Shown: positions 27,016-35,017 of the stretch, one piece after another
Numbering within the stretch: the stretch's first letter is position 1
Layout of the letters: each line of letters starts with the position of its first letter
Assembly (NCBI GenBank): GCA_020832105.1
Contig: JAFIFH010000067.1
Span: forward strand, 1-64,000
Direction: 5' to 3'
DNA length: 64,000 bases
Source of the DNA: Idiomarina sp.
GTDB taxonomy: Bacteria; Pseudomonadota; Gammaproteobacteria; Enterobacterales; Alteromonadaceae
Translations under genes and position numbers: made by a program
Notes under the pieces: generated by a model
Told to the model about the DNA's origin: nothing
Database searches by the model: none
What the model saw: the letters and a program-made list of their open reading frames with translations, nothing else

Positions 27016-27708
27016 ATGTTTACATCAATGTGGCAAAAAATAGCCTTAGCGGCAGCAGCGCTTAGCTTGGCGGCATGTGCCAGCACACCGCAGCCGACGC
27101 CCATGCCGGACGACCCCTATTACGCGCCGGTGATGCCCGAAGAGCAGCTTGACCCGCCCGTCCCCAACGGCTCGCTGTTTCGTGGTCAGAACATCAACGG
27201 CCTGTATTCAGACATTAAAGCCCGCGACTTAGGCGATATCATTACCGTGCAGCTACAAGAGCAGACCACGGCATCAAAGTCAGCGAATACCGGCTCGTCA
27301 CGTAATACCAATATCGATTTGCCAACACCCACCCTGTTTGGTCGTGATGTCAGCTTCCGTGGCAACCCGTTATCGGCGCAGCTAAATGGTGGCACTGACT
27401 TCAACGGCGCAGCGTCAGCGGACCAGAGCAATCAGCTGCAAGGGGAAATCACTGTTGCAGTTATCCGGGTATTACCCAACGGCAACCTGATTGTACGTGG
27501 TGAAAAATGGCTGACCCTGAATAACGGCGAAGAATATGTACGCCTGACTGGCATTGTCCGGCCACAAGACGTGCGCTCAGACAACACCATTCAGTCGAAC
27601 CGTGTTGCCAATGCGCGTATCGAATATTCAGGTACCGGCAGCCTGGCGAATACCCAACGTGAAGGCTGGCTGACCCGCTTCTTTAACGGACCTATCTGGC
27701 CGTTTTAA
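27016..27708 (+). CDS. flgH: Flagellar L-ring lipoprotein FlgH
   Basis: The L-ring subunit in the outer membrane, 230 residues from the ATG at 27016. Signal peptide with lipobox LAAC (cysteine 21). Conserved FlgH parts: GSLFRGQNINGLYSD, DLGDIITVQLQE, LIVRGEKWLTLNNGEEYVRLTGIVRP. A GTG nine bases earlier is possible, but AGGTGA spaces better to the ATG. A terminator follows, so flgI, usually next in the operon, is separated from it here. Confidence 0.95.
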   Translation: MFTSMWQKIALAAAALSLAACASTPQPTPMPDDPYYAPVMPEEQLDPPVPNGSLFRGQNINGLYSDIKARDLGDIITVQLQEQTTASKSANTGSSRNTNIDLPTPTLFGRDVSFRGNPLSAQLNGGTDFNGAASADQSNQLQGEITVAVIRVLPNGNLIVRGEKWLTLNNGEEYVRLTGIVRPQDVRSDNTIQSNRVANARIEYSGTGSLANTQREGWLTRFFNGPIWPF

Positions 27709-27730
27709 TCAGCCCCATAGTTTTAAATAG

Positions 27731-27753
27731 AAAGCGCCTCAGGGCGCTTTTTT
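27731..27753 (+). terminator. Terminator after flgH
   Basis: AAAGCGCC-TCAG-GGCGCTTT then more T. It also faces the convergent antitoxin gene. Confidence 0.88.
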
Positions 27754-27776
27754 CTTTCCTGCTCGACCAATGTGGT

Positions 27777-27797
27777 GTAGGTCAGGCGGAGCCTGAG
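27777..27797. repeat. Family A repeat, single half
   Basis: GTAGGTCAGGC-GGA-GCCTGAG, a half with one changed end base. It lies at the 3' side of the toxin-antitoxin insertion. Confidence 0.75.
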
Positions 27798-27804
27798 CGA
27801 GGGA

Positions 27805-28125
27805 TTATCGGACATTCACATTTTCAAATTGCGTAATCTCTACATCCTGCCCATCAGGGAATTTAGCATGAAGCTCGAGCTTGCCGCCGAGTGCTTCTAT
27901 GTATTGAGCGAGTGTACTTAATAGAACATCTGGACGAGACTCAATCTGGGAAACATTGGATTGCGCGATCTTCAATTCTTGGGCCAGCGTCGATTGGTTG
28001 AAACCTCGTGATTTTCGGGTTTCTGCCAGAGTCATCTGAGCTATGATATTGACGGCTTTAGCTCTGGCTGCGGCTTGAACTTCTGTCTTAATCTCTTTAC
28101 GAAATTCATTTAATGATTTTGACAT
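27805..28125 (-). CDS. HigA-like antitoxin, XRE family
   Basis: A protein of 106 residues with a helix-turn-helix (MTLAETRKSRGFNQSTLAQELKI... SNVSQIE, about 39-75). Such antitoxins bind the partner toxin and repress the shared promoter. GGAGG five bases before the ATG at 28125 fixes the start. It follows the toxin gene by 38 bases, the HigBA order (toxin first). It sits antisense inside the flagellar gene series. Confidence 0.83.
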   Translation of the reverse strand: MSKSLNEFRKEIKTEVQAAARAKAVNIIAQMTLAETRKSRGFNQSTLAQELKIAQSNVSQIESRPDVLLSTLAQYIEALGGKLELHAKFPDGQDVEITQFENVNVR

Positions 28126-28163
28126 CTGTGCCTCCAAACTCTTCAACATGGCGTCTTGGTAAG

Positions 28164-28520
28164 TTACTCACCACTATTCCGTAAATGCAGTAAAAACGCA
28201 TACTCGGCGATGGGGATCATACGTTTGTAGAAGAGCTTATCTTTCTTTCCATCCTTTCTCCCACCGCAAAGCAACACGGCGCGGCGAAATGGATCGAATG
28301 CATAAAATACTCGGTAGGGTGTCCCAGCATGCTGAATTCTAAGCTCTTTTAAGTGATGTATGCGTTTTGTAGCTTTGAGCGTATCAGCATAAGGTCGCCC
28401 CAAATTTGGTCCCTTAATCTCAAGTACATCGACCATTGCCTGAATATCTATTTGTTCGCCATCACTGAGTGAGCAAAACCATTCAGCATAAACGTCTGTA
28501 ACCAGCACTTCCCATTCCAT
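28164..28520 (-). CDS. HigB/RelE-superfamily toxin
   Basis: A basic protein of 118 residues of the phage-derived Gp49-like/HigB-like group in the RelE superfamily, ribosome-dependent mRNA nucleases. Seen: WFCSLSDGEQ near the start, GRPYADTLKAT, LKELRIQHAGTPYRVFYAFDP and LLCGGRKDGKKDKLFYKRMI. The pattern R...YRVFYAFDP...KK is typical for these toxins. AGG lies six bases before the ATG. It shares a promoter and likely operator with the antitoxin gene. Confidence 0.83.
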   Translation of the reverse strand: MEWEVLVTDVYAEWFCSLSDGEQIDIQAMVDVLEIKGPNLGRPYADTLKATKRIHHLKELRIQHAGTPYRVFYAFDPFRRAVLLCGGRKDGKKDKLFYKRMIPIAEYAFLLHLRNSGE

Positions 28521-28532
28521 GGAATACCTATA

Positions 28533-28561
28533 GATATACGCTCAAGTGCATATATCGTCAA
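28533..28561 (-). promoter_or_regulatory. Promoter and palindromic operator of the toxin-antitoxin pair
   Basis: On the minus strand TTGACG, 17 bases, TATATC. The imperfect palindrome GATATATGC-ACTTGA-GCGTATATC (28533-28556) spans the -10 and spacer, as expected for an operator bound by the antitoxin. With this -10 the leader would be only about five bases, so the exact start site is uncertain. Confidence 0.55.
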
Positions 28562-28591
28562 GCATATAATATTTATTTTGAGGAGTTTCGT

Positions 28592-28687
28592 ATGATTCAT
28601 ACACAGTATATCGGTCGATACTTAATCAGCGCTGTTCTAACCGACATTTGCGACATATCCGCGCTATTTGAAATCGCTTTCTCATAG
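28592..28687 (+). CDS. Possible 31-residue small protein
   Basis: An ATG with a very good ribosome site (GAGGAG, six bases spacing) opens a frame of 31 codons, starting MIHTQYIGRYLIS and ending EIAFS. The TAG stop comes from the edge of a family A repeat. It is divergent from the toxin gene. It may be a real small protein, the remnant of a longer gene cut by the repeat, or chance. No family is recognised. Confidence 0.3.
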   Translation: MIHTQYIGRYLISAVLTDICDISALFEIAFS

Positions 28688-28831
28688 GTCAGGCTGCGCC
28701 TGACGTCGCACAATGGTTAACGTCAGGCGTAGGTCAGGCCACGCCTGACGCAGAGCGATGGTTGATGTTCCCGCAGGTCAGGCCCCGCCTGACGCCACAC
28801 AATGATTAACGTCATGCGCAGCCTGACCTAC
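28685..28831. repeat. Family A repeat cluster upstream of flgI, three tandem units
   Basis: Three successive GTCAGGC/GCCTGAC hairpins with loops TGC, CAC and CCC alternate with CAATGGTTAACG-type spacers and end in CATGCGCAGCCTGACCTAC. Together with the small frame and the toxin promoter they fill the 378 bases between the toxin and flgI. Confidence 0.9.
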
Positions 28832-28836
28832 CAACC

Positions 28837-28853
28837 TTGGCACGAAACGTGAA
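28837..28853 (+). promoter_or_regulatory. Degenerate sigma-54-like site before flgI
   Basis: TTGGCAC-GAAAC-GTGA: the -24 half is perfect, but GA stands where the -12 GC should be. If used, it would give flgI a promoter of its own after separation from flgH. Confidence 0.3.
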
Positions 28854-28898
28854 TAGCTCAACCAGTGAACAGTATTTTTGAGGTTGGGGAATAACGAT

Positions 28899-30020
28899 AT
28901 GTGGTATACAAGCACAAAGTTTTGGCATGTAGTGGGGCTCAGCGCATTGCTGCTGATCACCAGTACGATGTCTCAGGTAGCCCAGGCACAGCGTATTAAA
29001 GACGTGGCCCAGGTGGCAGGTGTTCGGTCAAACCAGTTGATGGGCTATGGCCTGGTGGTCGGCTTACCGGGCACTGGCGAGCGTACACCATTTACCGACC
29101 AGACCTTCCGCACTATGCTCGGTAATTTCGGCATTAACTTGCCGGAGAACCAGCGACCGCAAATCAATAACGTTGCCGCCGTTGCCGTGCATGCAGAGAT
29201 CCCCGCGTTTGCTAAACCAGGCCAGCAAATCGATATCACGGTTTCGTCGGTGGGCGATGCAGACAGCCTGGTAGGCGGCACCTTGCTGCAGACCTTCCTG
29301 AAAGGAGCAGACGGCGAAGTATATGCCGTGGCCCAGGGCAACCTGGTGGTTGGCGGCTTGGGCGCACAAGGCGCTGATGGGTCTCGCATTGTCATCAATA
29401 CCCCGACTGTGGGCCGGATCCCCAACGGTGCCATGGTTGAGCGTGAAATCGAAACTGGTTTTGCGCAAAGCGAATTCATTACCTTTAATCTCAATCGCCC
29501 AGACTTCACCACGGCAAAACATATGGCAGAAGCGATCAATAACTTAATTGGCCCTGGCAGTGCATCACCTATAGATGCCGCTTCAGTGCGCGTGATGGCC
29601 CCACAAGACGTGGCACAGCGGGTCAGTTATTTGTCCACGCTGGAAAATATCCATATTACCCAGGGTCAGGCAGCTGCCCGCATTGTGGTCAATAGCCGCA
29701 CTGGGACTATCGTGGTTGGCAATAACGTGCGTTTGCATCGCGCCGCGGTGGCCCACGGCAATATGCAGGTCAGCATTATGGAAAACTGGCAGGTAAGTCA
29801 GCCAGGTGCATTTGCCCAGGGTGACACGGTGATTACCCCCAATAGCACCATTGAGGTGCAACGGGATGACGCACGGATGTTCGATTTCGACCCGGGTGTA
29901 TCGCTGAATGATTTAATCCAGGCTATCAACCAGGTAGGCGCAGCCCCAGGCGACATTATTGCGGTGTTAGAGGCGCTTAAACACGCTGGCGCCATCGACG
30001 GTGAGCTGGTTGTCATTTAA
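28899..30020 (+). CDS. flgI: Flagellar P-ring protein FlgI
   Basis: The periplasmic P-ring subunit, 373 residues, with a Sec signal peptide (cleavage near AQA, mature [15 protein letters not shown], the conserved FlgI start). Further conserved: [27 protein letters not shown], and the end [29 protein letters not shown]. The start is the ATG at 28899; a TTG 21 bases earlier is the alternative. Normally cotranscribed with flgH, here it is separated by a terminator, a toxin-antitoxin pair and repeats. Confidence 0.96.
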   Translation: MWYTSTKFWHVVGLSALLLITSTMSQVAQAQRIKDVAQVAGVRSNQLMGYGLVVGLPGTGERTPFTDQTFRTMLGNFGINLPENQRPQINNVAAVAVHAEIPAFAKPGQQIDITVSSVGDADSLVGGTLLQTFLKGADGEVYAVAQGNLVVGGLGAQGADGSRIVINTPTVGRIPNGAMVEREIETGFAQSEFITFNLNRPDFTTAKHMAEAINNLIGPGSASPIDAASVRVMAPQDVAQRVSYLSTLENIHITQGQAAARIVVNSRTGTIVVGNNVRLHRAAVAHGNMQVSIMENWQVSQPGAFAQGDTVITPNSTIEVQRDDARMFDFDPGVSLNDLIQAINQVGAAPGDIIAVLEALKHAGAIDGELVVI

Positions 30021-30056
30021 TTGGTATTGAAATTGCATTGTTCTAAAACAATGCAC

Positions 30057-30145
30057 GTAGGTCAGGCTCCGCCTGACGTCCAATAAAGCCATGGGGATAC
30101 AATTAACCCCATGAATTACGGACCGTCAGGCAGAGCCTGACCTAC
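30057..30145. repeat. Family A repeat with embedded CATGGGG hairpin
   Basis: GTAGGTCAGGC-TCC-GCCTGACG, then CATGGGG (30090-30096) and CCCCATG (30107-30113), then GTCAGGC-AGA-GCCTGACCTAC. The usual ATGGTTAACG spacer is replaced. Confidence 0.85.
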
Positions 30146-30157
30146 GATAAACAAAAC

Positions 30158-30175
30158 CATGGGGGCAACCCCATG
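30158..30175. other. Second CATGGGG/CCCCATG hairpin before flgJ
   Basis: CATGGGG-GCAA-CCCCATG: a perfect seven-base-pair stem with a GNRA-type loop (GCAA), 33 bases before the flgJ start. Same stem as the one at 30090-30113. Confidence 0.6.
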
Positions 30176-30207
30176 ATGCAAAAATCAAAACAACAGGTAA
30201 TCCAAGC

Positions 30208-31245
30208 ATGATCATGGACAGCTTCACCAACAACCATCTCGAGCAGGCACGCAGCAACTCTGTGTATGACCTGCAACAGCTGGATCAATTGCGCCAACGT
30301 GGCCTTAGCAACGACGAAAGCGCGTTGCGTGCGGCTGCCCAGCAATTTGAAGCCCTGTTCATGAACCAGCTGATGAAGAGCATGCGCCAGGCGAATAAGG
30401 TGTTCGAAGACGAAGAAAACCCGCTCAGTAGCCGCGATGTAGAATTCTTCCAGGACATGCATGACAACCAGATGACCAGCGAGCTTTCCAGCCAGGGCAG
30501 CCTGGGTCTTGCAGACTTGATGGTGCAACAGCTTAGCCCGCATGGCACAGCGAACCACACACCTGCGTCGATGCTGCCAGCAAACCGGGTAGGGGGCTCT
30601 GTACATATGACCGAGAACTCAAACCGAACCCATGCCGAAATCTCCGCCAGCATGCAGCAGCGCGAAGAAGCGTCAGTGCCTTATCAGGCGGCAACCGGCA
30701 CACGCGACGAGGCAATCAATGGCCGCAGCGACCGAATGAATCTAAGTGGCAGTGAATGGCGACCGGCCAACCCGAAAGAATTCCTCGAAACCTTAGCGCC
30801 GTATGCGAAGCAAGCCGCAGAGCAAGCTGGCATCGCGCCTGAATCGGTACTTGCACAGGCCGCCCTTGAAACCGGCTGGGGCCGCCATGTCATCGCCAAA
30901 GGCGATGGCAGTACCAACAACTTATTCAATATTAAAGCCGACAGCCGCTGGCAAGGTGAACAGGCGAAAACCCTGACCACCGAATATTACGAAGGCAAGC
31001 CGCAACGAGAGAACGCTTTGTTCCGCGCCTACGATAGCGTGGCTGAAAGCTTCAGTGATTATGTCGAGTTTTTACAGGGCAACCCGCGTTATGAACAAGC
31101 CCTGCAAGTAGGCCGTGACGGTCATCAGTTTGTCGAAGCATTGCAGCAAGCAGGCTACGCCACTGACCCAAGCTACGCACGCAAGTTGCAAACCATTATG
31201 CAAAGCGATGCCATGCAAAACGTGCGTGAGAAGTTTGGTTTTTAA
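30208..31245 (+). CDS. flgJ: Flagellar rod cap and peptidoglycan hydrolase FlgJ
   Basis: A two-domain protein of 345 residues. The N-terminal rod-cap domain (about 35-110) has AAQQFEALFMNQLMKSMR; the C-terminal glucosaminidase domain (about 185-340) has SVLAQAALETGWGRH (catalytic glutamate) and NNLFNIKAD. It digests peptidoglycan so that the rod can pass. Between the domains lies a polar linker. The first of two close ATG codons (30208 and 30214) is taken; AGG lies ten bases ahead. flgK follows after nine bases. Confidence 0.94.
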   Translation: MIMDSFTNNHLEQARSNSVYDLQQLDQLRQRGLSNDESALRAAAQQFEALFMNQLMKSMRQANKVFEDEENPLSSRDVEFFQDMHDNQMTSELSSQGSLGLADLMVQQLSPHGTANHTPASMLPANRVGGSVHMTENSNRTHAEISASMQQREEASVPYQAATGTRDEAINGRSDRMNLSGSEWRPANPKEFLETLAPYAKQAAEQAGIAPESVLAQAALETGWGRHVIAKGDGSTNNLFNIKADSRWQGEQAKTLTTEYYEGKPQRENALFRAYDSVAESFSDYVEFLQGNPRYEQALQVGRDGHQFVEALQQAGYATDPSYARKLQTIMQSDAMQNVREKFGF

Positions 31246-31254
31246 GGAGTCAGC

Positions 31255-33378
31255 ATGTCATTTGATTTATTGAACATAGGTAAGAATGCCACGCTGTCCC
31301 ATCAGCGCTCGCTGCAGATCACCGGTAACAACATCGCCAACGTGAATACCCCAGGCTACGTGCGCGAGCGTCCGGTATATACCGAAGCTAGCTTCGGGCC
31401 GGGGCTCAACCGCATGGAAGTTGAGCGCATGGTGGATCAGTTCACCCAACGCCAGGTGCGTATTGACACCTCCCGGGAATCTTTTACCACTGCCTATTTA
31501 GATCAAGCGCGTCGTATTGATACTGTACTTGGCAATGACACCGGTGCGGTGATTACTGCCATTGAAGACTTTTTTGATTTAATGCAGGACACCAATAATG
31601 ACCCAGGGTCACTCACTTATCGAGAGCTATTGCTTACTGAGGGTGAATCTGTAACTGCGCGGATGCGTGATTTTGGCAGCTTCCTGGATAACCAGTACGA
31701 TCAGTTCAACGAACGGCTTGAACTCGAAGTCGACCGTGCCAACAGCCTGGTACAAAGTATCTCTGAGATTAACCGCGAAATATCCAGCGTTGGTAGTGAT
31801 AACAAGCTCAAGCAAGGCTCGATGAATTCGTTGATTAACGAACGTGATGAGAAGCTACGTGAGTTGTCACAGTACGTAGAGGTGAATGTCAAAGACTTCG
31901 CCAATGGCCGGCAAAACGTCACCTTAGCCGGTGGTCAGAGCCTGATTATGGAAGACGGCACTTTTAACCTGATAGCCTTACAAGGCAACCCAAACCCTAA
32001 TCGCCTTGAGCTGACCACGCAGACCCAGAGCGGGGGGCAAACCATTAATATTCCGGTGAATATTGCCACCTTAGGCGGCAAAATTGGCGGCCTGGTAGCC
32101 TATCGCGACGAAGTGCTAGAGCCGACTCAGTTCAAGCTTGGCCAAATGGCGATGGGTTTTGCTGATGCGATTAACGAGCAGGCTCGTTTGGGCATGGACC
32201 TGGATAATCAGCTCGGTGTAGATATTTTTGACCTGAGCAATACCCAGATTCAGGCACTGCCCTTTACCAGTATCAATGGTTCGCCAAATCAAATTGTCAA
32301 TGTGCGATTGGAAGCTGGTAACGCTGCAGAGCTCACTGCGCATCGCTATGAAATACGTATGTTGACCGATAATGAGTTTCAGGTGGTTGCGTTAGATACC
32401 AACGGCCGCATGATTGGTGCCGCCGCCGACTACCCCGTAATGGATGTGAATGATGCGGATGCTGACGGCTGGTTAGGTGGGCTAGGCATTGGTATGGAAT
32501 TTAATTTCTCTGCCGCCAGTACCTTTAACGCAGGCGATCGCTTTGAAGTGAATTTTACTCAGAACGCTGCTGAAAATATCCGCATGGGCGTTACTCGCCC
32601 AGAAGATATTGCGCTCGCAGCACCGGTTCGTGTTGCCGAGGGTAGCGAGAATTCCGGTGGTGGAGTCATGGCCTTTAACGGCATGGCATCGGTAGATAAC
32701 TTTTTTGATGGCAATGCCCTTGCCGATGACGCGCCGGTGCAATTGGAATATCTTGCGTTCGAAAATGGGCTACACAAAGTGGCTATTCGGAGTAATGATA
32801 ATGGCCAGGTAGTGGGTTACTTCGAAGGCACCAACATGCGCGACGTGCTTGCCAACGCGGTGGCATGGGATGGGGGCGGCTGGGACCAGAGCGAAGCATG
32901 GGACAGTGGGACTGTTGCTGTAGATTTTGCTAATGACCCAACATTATATGATTTCACGCCAGACTACGATGTGTCCCTAACCGGTAACCCGGCGGCCCGA
33001 GATACTTTTAACATCGAATACAACACCAACGGCTTTGCCGACAACACCAACAGTGTTGCCATGAGTGAATTGCAGCGTGAGAAAACACTACGCCGCAACC
33101 CGATGGTGGAAGGCGAAAAAAACATGATGACCTTCAATGAAGGTTACGGCCGCTTAGTGTCTGACGTAGGTAACAAAGTGGCTCAAGCGCGTACTGCGGA
33201 CGAAGCGGCAAAGTCGCTGCTTGAGCAGTCTACCGGCTTTTACGAGTCAGTGTCCGGAGTCAGCCTCGACGAAGAAGCGTCTAACTTATTGAAGTACGAG
33301 CAATCATATAATGCTGCCGCGCGCATTATTACCGTGTCACAAACCATCTTTGACACCTTATTGAACGCCACGCGTTAA
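31255..33378 (+). CDS. flgK: Hook-filament junction protein FlgK (HAP1)
   Basis: The first junction protein, 707 residues, clearly longer than enteric FlgK (about 550) because of a large central variable region (about 300-600). N-terminal ITGNNIANVNTPGYVRERP and C-terminal SLDEEASNLLKYEQSYNAAARIITV are typical. GGAG precedes the ATG. FlgN, encoded upstream, is its export chaperone. Confidence 0.95.
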   Translation: MSFDLLNIGKNATLSHQRSLQITGNNIANVNTPGYVRERPVYTEASFGPGLNRMEVERMVDQFTQRQVRIDTSRESFTTAYLDQARRIDTVLGNDTGAVITAIEDFFDLMQDTNNDPGSLTYRELLLTEGESVTARMRDFGSFLDNQYDQFNERLELEVDRANSLVQSISEINREISSVGSDNKLKQGSMNSLINERDEKLRELSQYVEVNVKDFANGRQNVTLAGGQSLIMEDGTFNLIALQGNPNPNRLELTTQTQSGGQTINIPVNIATLGGKIGGLVAYRDEVLEPTQFKLGQMAMGFADAINEQARLGMDLDNQLGVDIFDLSNTQIQALPFTSINGSPNQIVNVRLEAGNAAELTAHRYEIRMLTDNEFQVVALDTNGRMIGAAADYPVMDVNDADADGWLGGLGIGMEFNFSAASTFNAGDRFEVNFTQNAAENIRMGVTRPEDIALAAPVRVAEGSENSGGGVMAFNGMASVDNFFDGNALADDAPVQLEYLAFENGLHKVAIRSNDNGQVVGYFEGTNMRDVLANAVAWDGGGWDQSEAWDSGTVAVDFANDPTLYDFTPDYDVSLTGNPAARDTFNIEYNTNGFADNTNSVAMSELQREKTLRRNPMVEGEKNMMTFNEGYGRLVSDVGNKVAQARTADEAAKSLLEQSTGFYESVSGVSLDEEASNLLKYEQSYNAAARIITVSQTIFDTLLNATR

Positions 33379-33403
33379 TTGTTTTGGCGCGTGCGCCGAT
33401 AAC

Positions 33404-33509
33404 GTAGGGCAGGCTTCGCCTGCCGCGGAACAAATGGTTAACGTCAGGCCGTAGGTCAGGCTCCGCCTGACGCAACGCAATGCCTAACGTCAGGCGTAGC
33501 CTGACCAAC
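33404..33509. repeat. Family A repeat cluster between flgK and flgL
   Basis: First unit is the variant GTAGGGCAGGC-TTC-GCCTGCC; it is followed by ATGGTTAACGTCAGGC, then the common GTAGGTCAGGC-TCC-GCCTGACG, and GTCAGGC-GTA-GCCTGACC. Both sequence variants occur in one cluster. It is preceded by GGCGC-GT-GCGCC (33386-33397), a small hairpin without a T run. Confidence 0.88.
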
Positions 33510-33580
33510 ATTAAAAAAATATTGGCGTTAAATAATATACGCCCAACGAACACCATTCCCCACGTGAGGAGGAATAAACT

Positions 33581-34813
33581 ATGCGATTATCCACCAGCCA
33601 AATTTACGACAAAGGCTTAAGCTCGGTTATTGACCGCCAGCAAAAGCTGGTCAAGGTGCAGGACCAAATTGCCAAAGAAACCAAAATCCTCACGCCGGCG
33701 GACGATCCAGCAGGCAAGGCCCAGGCCATGGCACTGACTGATCGTATTAAACAGAATGAGCAGTTTCAGAAGAACTCGCAGTTGGTGTTGAATGATCTGT
33801 CGCGGCAGGAGTCGGTGATGGCGAATATCAGTGAATCTCTATTCCGTGCAAAGGAGCTGTTCGTACAAGCAGGGAACGGAGCATTAGATCCAACTGATCG
33901 TAAATCTTTAGCGCTTGAAATTGAAGTCCTGCGTGACAACGCGCTTGATATGATGAACGCGCGCAATGAGAACGGTGATTACTTGTTTTCTGGTTACCAA
34001 ACAGAAGCTCAGCCATTTGTTTTTAACCCAACGACTGGTGTTTACGACTACGAGGGAGACAGCGGCGCGAAGAATGTTCAGCTAACTTCTAGCTTGCAGG
34101 TTAAATCAAGCACGCCTGGAAGCGAAGCTTTTCAACAGACCCCCGTGCAATTAAAAGCGCGGGTTGAGGGTTCAGGCGGAGATGTTACGGGTGGTCGCAG
34201 TGCTATTGCCGACAGGGCAACTTGGAACAGTTACCATGCTGCAAATTTTGATAAACAGGATTCAGCCAATAATTTGTATACGGCATCCGTCAATGCAGGT
34301 ACTTACTCCATCACTAAACCTGACCCAGACGGTGGTGCCCCTATTGAAGTCGCGAGTGGCGCATATACGCCAGGTGAACCTATCGAGTATCAGGGAATGG
34401 ATCTTAGTTTATTAGGCGATGCCACCGACGGGACGCTTGAGTTCCGCTTAAGTCAGCCCAAGCAAAATGTGGCCACAATACTAAATGACATGGCGAGAGC
34501 CCTAAATGATCCTACCATCGGTGATGAAGGGTTAGCGCAGGCAGTAGAATTTGGTTTGTCAGATCTGGATTCTGCAGAAGTGAGTCTGGGTAGCGTGCGT
34601 GCGAAAACGGGTAGCCGCATGAACAGCGCAGAGACCGCTATTATGACAAATACCGACTTTGAAATTGCCAACAAAGAGACTCGCTCTCGTATCCAGGACG
34701 TTGACTATGCAGTGGCAATGACAGAACTTACTAAACAAGATACTGCATTACAGGCAGCACAGGCAACTTTCACCCGGATTACTCGGCTCAGCTTGTTTGA
34801 TTACTTACGTTAA
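33581..34813 (+). CDS. flgL: Hook-filament junction protein FlgL (HAP3)
   Basis: The second junction protein, 410 residues. The flagellin-like N-terminus (MRLSTSQIYDKGLSSVIDRQ, TPADDPAGKAQA) and C-terminus (RSRIQDVDYAVAMTELTKQDTALQAAQ..FDYL) are clear. GAGGAGG lies before the ATG. A repeat cluster separates it from flgK, so it is probably read through or has an unseen promoter; a terminator follows. Confidence 0.95.
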   Translation: MRLSTSQIYDKGLSSVIDRQQKLVKVQDQIAKETKILTPADDPAGKAQAMALTDRIKQNEQFQKNSQLVLNDLSRQESVMANISESLFRAKELFVQAGNGALDPTDRKSLALEIEVLRDNALDMMNARNENGDYLFSGYQTEAQPFVFNPTTGVYDYEGDSGAKNVQLTSSLQVKSSTPGSEAFQQTPVQLKARVEGSGGDVTGGRSAIADRATWNSYHAANFDKQDSANNLYTASVNAGTYSITKPDPDGGAPIEVASGAYTPGEPIEYQGMDLSLLGDATDGTLEFRLSQPKQNVATILNDMARALNDPTIGDEGLAQAVEFGLSDLDSAEVSLGSVRAKTGSRMNSAETAIMTNTDFEIANKETRSRIQDVDYAVAMTELTKQDTALQAAQATFTRITRLSLFDYLR

Positions 34814-34840
34814 TATCGCCTGAGCATCCTCCGTTGATTA

Positions 34841-34869
34841 AAAAGACCGCCTTCAGCGGTCTTTTTAAT
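34841..34869 (+). terminator. Terminator after flgL
   Basis: AAAAGACCGC-CTTCA-GCGGTCTTTT then T; about 28 bases past the stop. Confidence 0.92.
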
Positions 34870-34902
34870 TGTAAAGATAGTTAAATTAGCTCAAATTTTA
34901 CT

Positions 34903-34929
34903 TAAAGATACTCCAGCCCCTGCCGTTAT
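34903..34929 (+). promoter_or_regulatory. Sigma-28 promoter of flagellin 1
   Basis: TAAA, 15 bases, GCCGTTAT. Confidence 0.88.
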
Positions 34930-34940
34930 ATATATCAAGC

Positions 34941-34980
34941 AAGGCGCATAGCGCTAACTAAATTAAAAGCCCGTAGGGCT
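34941..34980 (+). other. Structured leader of flagellin 1
   Basis: GCGC-ATA-GCGC and AGCCC-GTA-GGGCT form two small stems in the roughly 80-base leader. The same two stems occur before flagellin 2 with only small changes. Confidence 0.5.
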
Positions 34981-35017
34981 AGATATAAACCGCCATTATA
35001 CGGCCAGGAGAATAACC

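Noticed and set aside
28685..28831. CRISPR-like array of regularly repeated units
   Set aside because: The units are palindromic pairs with conserved spacers, found all over the window; no unique spacers and no cas genes.
33530..33560. Sigma-28 or sigma-54 promoter before flgL
   Set aside because: TAAA and TTGGCG occur, but neither has a matching second half at the right spacing.
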